From Bilabrum cf. latius (Eukaryota > Bigyra: Bicosoecida > Bigyra > Bicosoecida): a DNA stretch of 64,000 nucleotides. The stretch covers positions 1 to 64,000 of the forward strand of contig CBCXTV010000001.1 in NCBI GenBank assembly GCA_965178125.1, read 5' to 3'. The position numbers were made by a program, and so were the translations under genes. Shown one piece after another: positions 50,695-61,800 of this stretch. How positions within the stretch are numbered: position 1 is the first letter of the stretch; every line of letters begins with the position of its first letter. A model generated the notes under the pieces. It was not told the DNA's origin, did not search any database, and saw only the letters and a list, made by a program, of their open reading frames with translations.

Positions 50695-53150
50695 TCACGC
50701 GGTAGCGCGAGCGCGGGACCCGGACCTGTCCCTGATGGGCGTGAATCTGAACCCGGCGTACTCTCCTAGTCTGTCACTTCCACGACCTTGTTGTCGCGGA
50801 ACCACTTGCACGGAGAGGAACCTGTCGTTCAAGCGGGTGCAGCCGGACGCGCAGGTGTAGTGCATCGCCTTGCATATGTGCACGGCCAAGTAGATGCCGG
50901 AACCGTAGAGGTATCACACTTCCCGCGGAGCTTGGGTGGGTCTTTCGCTGCTGTCGTCTGCTCCAGAAGGTTTGCGCCAAAAACCGGAAAACTTCTAAGA
51001 CAGAGGTGGGATGCCAGGAGCTCACGGTCCTGCCGGATTGGGGAGGTCCATGCCCACGCGAGCCGGGTACGCGTCCAAATCAACGCACAGAGCGGGAGCT
51101 GAGGGCGCCAAGGACGCTCACTGTCAGGCACACACAACGCGCACAGAATTCGTCATTTCGCGTTCAAAGCCTGCCAACGACGTGGCGCTTGGCGAAATGT
51201 GGTGGGTGGCGAAGATGTGGTACTTCGCCGTGCCTTTCTCTATGACGGCCAAGCGTGCACTCGCCATCGCGCTCGGACGCCACAGGAAGAGATCCCAGCT
51301 CGCAGCTCCGCCGCCTCATCCAGGAGTAAGGCGAAGTCGAATCGTGAATAGCGCTTCGCACCTTCACAGAGCCGAGGATCACAGATAGGCCCCGCCTCAC
51401 AGAACCCAGCGCCATAGGGCAGAGCGTGAAGTACCTGGCCGCTTGGCTTGGCCGGACCCCCGCCCGCCCTCCGCCGGCAGCTCCTCCCGTCCGTCCCTAT
51501 GGAGGCAGATCCGCGTACCCATGCTGCGGCGGGATCCTGACACAATCCGCTCCTCTTAGTGTGTGGCCGTGGGGCATGAGTGGAGCAGCATCGGGCCCTC
51601 ACCAGCCGTGGAACGGAAGCAGCTCTCCGTGCGGCAGCTGTGCGATGCACAGACCTCGTCCCAAAGATACGGATCCATTTTGCCGTCTTCCCGCGCATAC
51701 TGCATCGCTCTGCAAAACTGCATTGCGCAGTGGATCCCCGAGCGTCGACTGCCAATAGCAGGCGGCCTCGCAAGGCCTTCATGGACGCAGGATTTGGGCT
51801 TCTTCATCGTAAATTTGGGGTCTGCTCAGCGCGCGAAAATTCCAACGCTTCAAAATGATCCGGACGTCGCGAGAAGGGAACTCGTTGCTTGCTCACCTGT
51901 GCGGAGGGGTTGGATGCCCGATGTGCTAAAGAGAGGATACTGTCCGTCGGCGTTCTCTCTTCACCTTGTGCGGAAGGGTTGGGTGCCTGATTTCAGACAG
52001 AGAAGGTCTCGTCCGTTGGGAGCGCTTAGGAATACTTCCGGATGGGGCGTCCAGACGCGGTCCAGGACCTCCAGCTCGTCGGGGTCAATGTCGCCCGCGC
52101 CGTCCGTGCCTTTGACGCCTCTGGATCGATGATGCCCACGATCTTTGTCATCTCGGACGACACACGTCCCAGCTGCTCTTTGGTAGTGCATTACCTCATT
52201 GACCCCGAAGCGTTGAATATTTAATGAAGACCCTTCGGAAGCTGGCGAAGTTTGTCAGCTTGTCGGAGCGCAGCCTGGGTCCTTGTCAACAAACATGGAG
52301 GGTTTCGGGGCGGATTTCCAGCGTTCCGCCTTGATATCGAGTGCACCTCGAGGTCGGGATCGAAGCGGGGCGGGCGGTTCGTCATCCTCTGTGATACGCT
52401 TAGGAGGCGCCGACTTGATGCCCACCTTGTCCCCCAATCACTCCAGACGTAACTGGGGAACTCTTCCCGTCGTGGGCCGGGTACGCCTCCGAATCCCACG
52501 CGAGCCGTTCCCCACGGCGCACCGATAAGCGCCGCTGCAAGCGTACCAAGAGGGGCGTACCAAGAGGTGCTTCCTTCGCTCGGCAGTGTGGCACTTCAAG
52601 CAGTAGAATGTGCCACTCCCAGCACGTAGGTGGAGTTTGCGAGCTGCCGGCCGACATGCTCGTGTGGTGACCTCCGGCGCACCGATAAGTGCCGCTGCAA
52701 GCGCACCAATACTACTTCGCTTGGGAGCGAGGCACTTTAAGCAATGCAGTGCGCCGGTTTTCGTGCACGCCCAGTCGCGCGGACGCCGCAGGTGGCTTGG
52801 CCGTAGGATAGAATTAGTGGCGGGTCGGTTTTGCATGTCTTCCCTCTCCTCTTGATATGGTACACAAAGGCAAGAGCCTGACGATGCAGACGGAACTCCT
52901 GGATTTCACCGCCACATTCCTAGTCAAGACAGCCCTCGACTAAACAGACGCCGAGTTATCTTGAGCAGCATCCCACGACGCAGTGATGTGGACGGCAAGG
53001 GTGATGCCATGCTTTCCGGGCCTCCCATGTGACCGCTTTTTGCGTACCGAAACACTTTCCGGGGTCGACGCCCCGGCGGAACACGCCGGCGCGGCGGCAA
53101 GCGTCGATGTTGCGGGCGGCCCAGCCATGAGGTACATGATCAAGTACACG
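50695..53150. other. Relic region of X3
   Basis: Collinear with 8790-11245. Holds the PARP-like relic (50695-50895, minus), the coiled-coil gene tail relic (51286-51445), the Rep fragment (51842-51895) and the CLKC relics (52438-52836, minus). No intact gene seen. Confidence 0.5.
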
Positions 53151-53980
53151 GAAAGCACGCAGAGCGTCGTCAATCCGTTCGTGAGCCGCGAGTTCCAAAA
53201 GGTCTTCGAGACATCCGCCCGGAAAGCACGCAGAGCATCGTCAATCCGTTCGTGAGCCGCGAGTTCCAGAAGGTCTTCGAGCACATCCCCCCGGAAAGCA
53301 CGCAGAGCATCGTCAATCCGTTCGTGAGCCGCGAATTCCAGAAGGTCTTCGAGCACATCCCCCCGGAAAGCACGCAGAGCATCGTCAATCCGTTCGTGAG
53401 CCGCGAATTCCAAAAGGTCTTCGAGCACATCCCCCGGATGATGTCGAGCATGCGGACGCCCTGCTCCGGATGATGTCGGCCATGCGGACGCTCTTCCCAG
53501 ACCTTGCGCGGCAGCGGGACGAAAATGGAGCTCTCCCTGCACCGCAAGCACGCCGGAAACCTGGTGCACTTCCACGTGTGCATGACGGACTCCGAGAGGT
53601 CGCATCGTTGTCGCGTGGCGGAGGATTTCATTTGGGCCGGCAGCAGGCCGAATGTCGTGTACGGCTTTAAGGTACCGAACCGGAGCTCCCGGCAGCAGCG
53701 CAGGCGGAGACATCCGCCCGGAAAGCACGCAGAGCATCGTCAATCCGTTCGTGAGCCGCGAGTTCCAGAAGGTCTTCGAGCACATCCCCCCGGAAAGCAC
53801 GCAGAGCATCGTCAATCCGTTCGTGAGCCGCGAATTCCAGAAGGTCTTCGAGCACATCCCCCCGGAAAGCACGCAGAGCATCGTCAATCCGTTCGTGAGC
53901 CGCGAATTCCAAAAGGTCTTCGAGCACATCCCCCGGATGATGTCGAGCATGCGGACGCCCGGCTCCGGATGATGTCGGCC
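53151..53980 (+). repeat. 72 bp glycosyltransferase-derived repeats, X3 (two arrays)
   Basis: Array A (53151-53473, four copies) and array B (from 53721, three copies) separated by a Rep HUH fragment (53493-53668), as in X1. Confidence 0.85.
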
Positions 53981-54002
53981 ATGCGGACGCTCTTCCCAGA
54001 CC

Positions 54003-54467
54003 TTGCGCGGCAGCGGGACGAAAATGGAGCTCTCCCTGCACCGCAAGCACGCCGGAAACCTGGTGCACTTCCACGTGTGCATGACGGACTCCGAGAGGTC
54101 GCATCGTTGTCGCGTGGCGGAGGATTTCATTTGGGCCGGCAGCAGGCCGAATGTCGTGTACGGCTTTAAGGTACCGAACCGGAGCTCCCGGCAGCAGCGC
54201 AGGCGGCATGCTTGGGGCGGCACGTGGATCTTCGACGACGCCATTACGCTCAGCGATTGCGGGTCGAGGGTGCAGATCGACGCGCCGCAGTCGAAGGTCT
54301 TGGCGATGGTAATGCCCCGGAAGTCGGGCCAGTGGATTCCTCATAGGCTGCGCTCGCGTACGATCTGGTATTTGGGTGGGGAGCAGTCGGCCGTGATCAC
54401 CAACCTCAAGTGCCAGGCCTGCCCCGGAAGTCGGGCCAGGGCATTCTCCGAGTCTCTTTGCCGATGA
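54003..54467 (+). CDS. Chimeric Rep-HUH/zinc-ribbon ORF, X3 copy
   Basis: Same 154-codon chimera as at 12098-12562, with the joint and frame conserved. Confidence 0.45.
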   Translation: MRGSGTKMELSLHRKHAGNLVHFHVCMTDSERSHRCRVAEDFIWAGSRPNVVYGFKVPNRSSRQQRRRHAWGGTWIFDDAITLSDCGSRVQIDAPQSKVLAMVMPRKSGQWIPHRLRSRTIWYLGGEQSAVITNLKCQACPGSRARAFSESLCR

Positions 54468-55014
54468 TGTCTGAGGAGAAACCGTCCGAGAGCATTGCTG
54501 TTTCCTTGGGAGACGGCCGCAATCTTCGTGGGCGTCAAGGCGCCGGTAATATGGGAAACGAGGGCGGCATGTTGGCGCGCGAGGTCGACGCCCCGGCGGA
54601 GGGGGGGGGCCGTACGTGCCGTGACAGGTCGCGCCGGAGCCGGCGGAGGAGGCGACATGGACTTGCAACGCGTGCCAGGGCCTAAGCCCCGGTCAGAGTA
54701 CTTCAAGAAGTGGAAGGACTGGATCCAACCAGTTTGCCGGGTGTGTTACGACAAGTTCGACAGCGCGACGCCGTGGTGGGTGAGGTGCAAGAACTGCAAA
54801 AACGAGTTTCCGGCGTACCGATTTCCCCAGATCCGCCGGAAGAGGGACGGGCCTCGATCTCGGAAAGGGCGGGAGTCCGTTCTTGCATTCGGAATGGGCG
54901 GGGAGTTGCTTTTCCTGGGAGCATGTGCGAGATTCCTTCTCCGCGGGTCCTCTTTCGGCTTCGGCAGTCAGCAGCGCACTCTGCGGGAACGGCATTCTCC
55001 GAGTCTTTTTGCCG

Positions 55015-56205
55015 ATGATGTCTGAGGAGAAACCGTCTGAAAGCATTGCTGTTTCCTTGGGAGACGGCCGCAATCTTCGTGGGCGTCGAGGCGCCGGTGA
55101 TATGGGAAACGAGGGCGGCATGTTGGCGCGCGAGGTCGACGCGCCGGCGGAGCACGCCGGCGCGGCGGCAAGCGTCGATGATTCGGGCGGCCCCCACATC
55201 GAGAGCGGCGGCGCGGAGGCGGCGTCCACGGGGATGCTCGGAGAGGAGAGCGGCAAGGCAGCGCCGAAGGAGGACGCCGAAGACGACGGCGGCAAGAAGA
55301 CGGAGGAGGAGGATGCTCGCGGCGGTGGACGTGCTGTGGTGCCCGGAGGTAATGACGACGTATGGACCGACGCAGCAGCTTGGAAGGCGGGTGGCGGCGT
55401 GGCAGCCGGGGCGGTCTCTGGCGCTGATAGCTGGGCTCTATGGGGGACCCCTGCGAAGTCGTCATGGGGGGAGACGTACGTGCCGCGGCAGGTCGCGTCG
55501 GAGCCGGCGGAGGAGGCGACATGGACTTGCAACGCGTGCCAGTGCTGCAAGCCCCGGTCGGCGTACTTCAAGAAGTGGAAGGACTGGATCCAACCAGTTT
55601 GCCGGGTGTGTTGCGACAAGTTCGACAACGCGACGCCGTGGTGGGTGTGGTGCAAGAACTGCAAAAACGAGTATCCGGCGTACCGATTTCCCCAGATCCG
55701 CCGGAAGAAGGAGAACTTGCGCTATTTCTTCCCTGAGGACTGGTGCGCGAAGTGCCTGGTTGCGCGTGGCTGGAGTCTCCATGATGTCCGTTCCTCTGCG
55801 GGTGAAGCGAAGCGTTGGGTGCCAAAAGCTGGCGCGAATACCGGTGACGGCGACAACGACGCTCGTGCTCCCGCACGCGACGAGCTTCCTGCAGGAGGCG
55901 CCGCCTCCTGCAGCAACGCCGTGCATCAGAGTTCTTCGCGTGACGAGGCCTTGGATGACATCAACCGGGCCATGGAGCTTCTCCGGAATGCGGAGAAATT
56001 CATCTCCGCGATGCCATCGTGCATGCAGTGTGCGGTGCAGGACCAGTTGATGCAGGGCATCGTCAAAGACCAGGCCCTCTTGGATATCTTCTCCGGCAAG
56101 ATAACGGACTGGATCAAATACCATCCGGCCACTCTTGGGGCGATCCAATCCTATCGAAACGCATGGCTGTGGGCCGACGGAATGGCTCATGGTTGTCGAG
56201 GATGA
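55015..56205 (+). CDS. Chimeric zinc-ribbon/glycosyltransferase ORF, X3 copy
   Basis: Same 396 aa chimera as at 13110-14300, intact, with a few substitutions. Confidence 0.6.
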   Translation: MMSEEKPSESIAVSLGDGRNLRGRRGAGDMGNEGGMLAREVDAPAEHAGAAASVDDSGGPHIESGGAEAASTGMLGEESGKAAPKEDAEDDGGKKTEEEDARGGGRAVVPGGNDDVWTDAAAWKAGGGVAAGAVSGADSWALWGTPAKSSWGETYVPRQVASEPAEEATWTCNACQCCKPRSAYFKKWKDWIQPVCRVCCDKFDNATPWWVWCKNCKNEYPAYRFPQIRRKKENLRYFFPEDWCAKCLVARGWSLHDVRSSAGEAKRWVPKAGANTGDGDNDARAPARDELPAGGAASCSNAVHQSSSRDEALDDINRAMELLRNAEKFISAMPSCMQCAVQDQLMQGIVKDQALLDIFSGKITDWIKYHPATLGAIQSYRNAWLWADGMAHGCRG

Positions 56206-56606
56206 TATCGAACCTCGCGAAGCATGCGTGGATCGGCTACTCGTAGTTCTTCACGCCATCGCGAAACCCCAAGGTGACGCAGATGGCCATGTTAGCGGGG
56301 TCAGAAGCACCGAGAATGGTCAGCCTCCAGCGCGGAAACTCACCTCATGCACAACTGCGAGCGCCTCTTGGACGTGCGGACCTATCCGGCGCACTGGGTA
56401 GACAACACATTTGTGGTCCCCTTCCACGTGGGCATGGGCCTAAAGTGGTATCTCATCAGCCCGGAGGGGAGGAAGGCGCTCCTGAAGATGCGGATCCCGA
56501 ACCGAAGCTTCGAACGCTGCGTCTGGCGCCGCATCTTCGACACGTTCCAAGGGCCGGTATGTAATGTCCGTCGTGATGTCCGTGTGCGCGGCCCTGAGTT
56601 GGGGGG

Positions 56607-56813
56607 TTGTCTCGTCTGGGAAAAAACAGAGCGCGTGCCCATCTCCTACGAAGACTTGTGCGGTGTTCACGAGCACGCCGGCGAAACCTCGAGTTTTGGC
56701 ATCAAGATCGTGTCGCGGCCAGGCTGTACGACGGCGGCAAGAAGACGGAGAAGGAGGATGCTCACGGTATCGCCCTGATCATCTGCACGACTTCGTGGGG
56801 CTCCATGACGTAA
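56607..56813 (+). CDS. Small three-fragment chimeric ORF, X3 copy
   Basis: As at 14702-14908, same length and same two in-frame joints. Confidence 0.35.
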   Translation: MSRLGKNRARAHLLRRLVRCSRARRRNLEFWHQDRVAARLYDGGKKTEKEDAHGIALIICTTSWGSMT

Positions 56814-57544
56814 CGGCGAGCGAGAACATTGACTGGTGGCGTGGCTGGAGGATCTCGGGAACACACGGCGGGCGAGCCGTTTTTCAAAAGGAGCACGGGT
56901 CCTTCGGGACGCCATTTCACTTACGGCGGGCGAGCCGTTTTCCGAATGGTGCGGGGGTCCTACTGATGCACACGGCGATCGCTGGTTCACTCACGGCGGG
57001 CGAGCCGTTTTCCGAATGGTGCGGAGTCCTCCAGATGACCACGGTGATGGGTGGCAGCATGTCATAGGCGCGCCGTCGGAAGCTTCCCCTTCGAGTGATG
57101 CCTAAAACTGAGAAACCTGGAGATCCTAGCATCGTATGGAGGCAAGAGGTAACACCTTGGGGTCCGTTCTCCGCTTCAATTCCTGTCCCAAATCCGATTC
57201 CCATTTCGAGACCGAAAAAGGTGACCCGGAAAACGACGGTACTTATTTCTGAACCGTTTTCCGGACGCTTTCCGGGTCTCCCATGTGACCGCTTTTTGCG
57301 TACCGAAACACGTTCCGCGCGTGAGGAGCAGATGCGGATCTCCGCGGGGTCCTATTTGTGTCTTTTTTCGGGGACGAAATCGGGCGCACTTCTCGTGCCG
57401 ATTTGTGGTCGTCTCTGAAACCGGCTGCGAGTCGGGAAAGGTGCCCGAGATGCTTGTGTCCTTGGCTTCGTATTTCTCCGCATATTCTTCAAACGCGGGC
57501 GGCAGTGGCTCCTGCGCGGGAGCTTCCCGAGTGGGTCCGTCGTG

Positions 57545-57741
57545 CAGTGCGCTGGGTAGGTCCGCAGGTCAAGGAGGCGCTCGCAGTTATAGACGTAGGT
57601 GGAGTTTGCGAGCTGCCGGCCGACATGCTCATGTGGTGACCGGAGGTCACCACATGAGCATGTCGGCCGGCAGCTCGCAAACCCCACCTGCGTCTATAAC
57701 TGCGAACGCCTCCTTGACCTGCGGACCTACCCAGCGCACTG
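57545..57741. repeat. 197 bp palindrome, X4 copy
   Basis: Same palindrome as at 428-624, conserved in sequence and arm length. Confidence 0.9.
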
Positions 57742-57821
57742 AGCAGACAACGCATTTGTGGTCCCCCTCCACGTCGGCATGGGCTTGAAGTGGTACCTCA
57801 GGAGGATTTCACTTGCGCCGG

Positions 57822-58730
57822 CCCCCAGGATTTCGCCAAAAATGGCCGATCCGCACAAGGAATTTAAGTTGCGGCGACACAGCTCGGACCCTGGCTTTTT
57901 TTTGGCTGTTTCGGGGCCCCAAGAGGGCTCCCGGCCCCAAAAAGGGCAAAACGCGAGGTTGTGGTGGAAAAAATGGGCCCCAAGGAGTCTCCAAACGACG
58001 CAAAACGCCACGTTGTGGTGGATTTTAGAGCCCCTAAATCGCCCAAAAAAGACGCAAAACGCCACGTGGTGGTGGATTTTAGAGCCCCTAAATCGCCAAA
58101 AAAGACGCAAAACGCCACGTTGTAGTGGATTTTAGAGCCCCTAAATCGCCCAAAAAAGACGCAAAACGCCACGTTGTGGTGTTTTTTTTGAGCGTTTTCG
58201 GGGGGCTCGGAAGGGGACCCCCCCAGGATTTGGCCAAAAATGGCCGATCCACACAAGGACTTTAAGTTGCGGCGACACAGTTCGGGCCCCGGTTTGTTTT
58301 TGCGGTTTGGGGGCCCCGAGAGGGCTCCCGGCCCCAAAAAGGGCAAAACGCGAGGTTGTGGTGGAAAAATGGGCCCCAGGCAGCCCCAAACGACGCAAAA
58401 CGCCACGTTGTGGTGGATTTTAGAGCCCTAAATCGCCCAAAAAAGACGCAAAACGCCACGTTGTCGTGGATTTTAGAGCCCTAAATCGCCCCAAAGAGAC
58501 GCAAAACGCCACGTTGTAGTGGATTTTAGAGCCCCTAAACCGCCCTAAAAAGACGCCAAACGCCACGTTGTGGTGTTTTTTTTGAGCGTTTTGGGGGGCC
58601 CGGAAGGGGACCCCCCCAGGATTTGGCCCAAAATGGCCGATCCACACAAGGAATTTAAGTTGCGGCGACACAGTTCGGGCCCCGGGGTTTGTTTTGCTGT
58701 TTGGGGGCCCCAAGAGGGCTCCCGGGAGGC
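57822..58730 (+). repeat. Nested minisatellite, X4 copy
   Basis: Same array as at 705-1612, ending about 90 bp before the U2 insertion point. Confidence 0.9.
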
Positions 58731-58820
58731 CCTAGAGTGGCCCTTCTCCGCTTCAATTCCTGTCCCAAATCCGATTCCCATTTCGAGACCGAAAAAGGTG
58801 ACCCGGAAAACGACGGTACT

Positions 58821-61800
58821 CTCCGTCACTCCATCTGGCGGCGAAAATTGCCTCAGTTTCCGGTCCCCGATTCCGGGCCCAGGGACCCCCGAAATTCCCG
58901 ATTCCGCGCAGTGCCGAAAGCTCGACATAAACCACAAACACGACACACAACACAACACGATAGCGCCTCCCCACGCGCGGGATTGGGTCCTTCCGCTCGC
59001 TGCATGTGAGCTGCAGTGTGTTCTTGCCGGGAATGTCACTGGAAGTCGCGCTGCAGTCTGCTCAGGGCGCCTTATGACCATGAAGGCGTCTCAGCACCCG
59101 CGACGGCAAGAGGGGGCACGCACGACGTTGCGAAGCACCCGCCCTGGGTGAAGAAACTGCGTATCCACAGGAGTCACGTTCAGGTGCGCGAGAATTGGAA
59201 AGGCGGGGTAACTGGTGCAGAGGAGCTTGTTCGCAGCGCGGCTTCCACCAGCGCCGCTGACGGTAAGATGCATCGGTCTCGGTACATGAGTCGGCACGGT
59301 GTTGCGTGATTGACTTCACGATGCGGGAGTGTGCAGCCTTCCGCAGCGGGAGAATTGTATCTCCCCACGACCGCCGAAAAAAAAAAGAAGGCTATGCTGG
59401 ACTCGTTCCAGGGAAGGCTATGCGATGAGTATCTCTAGGCGCTTTCCGGAAGACCCACCCACTACACGCTGGTCAGCCCTCCCAAGCGGGAGTGAACCGC
59501 GGATCCGCGGGCCCGTGAGCGCTGCTGCTACGATCATTTCTGCCCGTTTGACTCTCGCCCACTCTTGCCGTGACCAAAGACGCGCAGATCCTTATGACGC
59601 ATGACACCTCGTCGAGGTGTCGAGACTGCCTCACATTCCCGTTACAAAGACCCACAGCACTGCGACAACGAAATCGGTCACGAAGAGAGCAAGAGGCCGC
59701 GCACCTGAGCATCACAAAAACCCCGAGAGACATAAACAACACCGTCCCGTGAAGTCCCTGCGACGAGGGGATGCTAAGCGGCTCCCACGGCGGCTCCTCT
59801 GCGGGAAAAGCTGCCGCAGACCTCGAGATGGGATGCACATGACTGCGAAGATTGCGGAACTCGTCCGAAGCCGGTCGCACGAGGGTCACAGCGAATGGAG
59901 GCATATCTATGAAATAGAGTCTGCGTGCAAAGCAGCATTCCAACGATCGTCCGCATTCTTCCGAGCAAATCCTTGGGAGCACACATCCTGCGGACGACAT
60001 CTCTTTTCTATCCACCCCAGCGTACTCCCCGCACACACTTCTCGCGAATGATTGAGAATTCTGTGCGGCACATGTAATATCAGGCTACCATGATACGCGG
60101 AATGGCGTGCTATTGCTCGCACGTTCGTGCGCCCCCTTCCGAATGCGCTTACCACATCACTATGTTCGTCGGCAACCGTATACACCGTAGGGGTCTTCCC
60201 TCCGACACCAAGCGTACACGACTGGCCGTAATAGCGCAGCGTAGATGTTTCGGACGTCGCCCAGGACAAGTGTCGACGCCCGGTTCGTCACGATCACTAC
60301 GTGTGCACTTCACTCACCGCCCTCCAGCCGCTAGACTTCTTTTGGAGCGCGACATCCTACGACGCGCTATGACACGTAGCCGTAAACCGCAGACGGCCTC
60401 GCGTTCACTGCTTGCAGCGCAAGAGCGTGAACAAGAACCGCCCGCGTGGCACACCTTCGCAGGCGCGGAAGACAAAAAGTTCCTTCTAAGCTTGTATTCG
60501 GGTCCGAAAGCCAAATTCCACTTCGGGGTCGAGAAGGGCGACCCGGGAAATCACCGTACGCTCTGTGAATCCATTTCCCGGGGAAAGTCCCCGAGTTCCC
60601 GCTACCCGGTCCCAGGCCCAGCGACCCAGGAAAGTTCCCGTCCCCCCGCATGCGGAAACCTCCCACGAAGCACGCCCACCTCACGCTTCACACGCAAAAG
60701 TCCAGGAGTCAAATCCATTCCGGACCCAGCAGTTCACCCCCCGTGACGATTGGGAAAGGCTCTTGCACACACCTTCTCGTCCGAGCAGTCTATGGAGCAC
60801 ACACCTGTCTTCGTTGCCTTTTCCGGCCAAAAATGCAGGGAGTTCGAAGGGGAAGTAGCAAGCGCGGAAGACCGCTTTCGAAACGCAGGTGCTCAGGGAA
60901 AAACAACCAGAGCGTCCCTGATCCTCGGCAGAGCCGTCCAGGAGGGACGGGCACGGACGGGCATCGCAGATCTTGCAGCGCCACCATTCGCCGGGATGGG
61001 CGACCGGACGAGGGCGACCACAAGTACGTAGCGTGCGACGTCCGTCAGTCGCCATGTTGCGCTAATTCGCTTTCGCGGCACGACTTCCAGGGCCGGCCTT
61101 ACTCACTCCTCGGAGTCCGCGTGTGGATTCTCCCCTGCGCATGATCTGCCGCTCTAGATGCTACACAAAGATCCCGCTCGGATGACCCCCTCTGTGCATT
61201 CTGCAAGATTTTACGCGCCTCCATTCAATGCGCGAAGCATGCACCGCAGCACTCTGAGTCCGGTGACCACCTTCAATAGCGTGGGACAAATTCCGTCCGC
61301 GATGTGCATTCGGGCATGCTCCCCTTTCCGAGTCTCTGTGACCCGTAGTGCGTCCGCGGCCAACGACTCAGGACTCCACGATGGTACGCACGAGTTGCAT
61401 TCCTTGCACGAAGCGTGCGGAGAGAAAGCGATGCTCAGACATCGAGGCGCTTGGAGGGTCTGCACGCGACATGCTTCGAGAGGCCATGCAAACATGCGAA
61501 ACCAGAACTGAGGTTCCTCATCGTTCCTGCTGTCGAGCGCTCAATTGGGGCATCGGATCAGGACGAAGCTCGCGAAGAGAGGGCGCGGGTGTCCCCATCC
61601 AAAAATCCGCCGCCTTCAAGGCTCATGTTCCCGGATCCTGCATTCGCGAGTTTCGGGAGCAGAAGTGCAAGATCGCCGCTGGACACACAGCGCATGCCAT
61701 TTCCCGTCTCTGGAGATGTCGGGCTTCCAGGCGCAATTCGGACACCATCGCCAGGACCTCGGGAAGATGACATGTCTGCTGATCTGCAGGGAAGAGTCCC

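Larger units (their letters stand above)
41910..57117 (+). repeat. X module, copy 3 (uninterrupted)
   Basis: Third X copy, 15,208 bp, without U. It has two copies of the 499 bp patchwork segment like X1, but shares most of its point differences in the coding half with X2. That mixture points to recombination or gene conversion between units. One C is missing at about 44279, which breaks its first zinc-ribbon gene. Confidence 0.95.
57118..58820 (+). repeat. X module, copy 4 (first 1.7 kb before U2)
   Basis: Collinear with 15213-16916: the direct repeat, the palindrome and the minisatellite. It stops at the same base where U interrupts X2, and U2 follows. The remainder of X4 would lie beyond the window if the pattern continues. 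Confidence 0.9.
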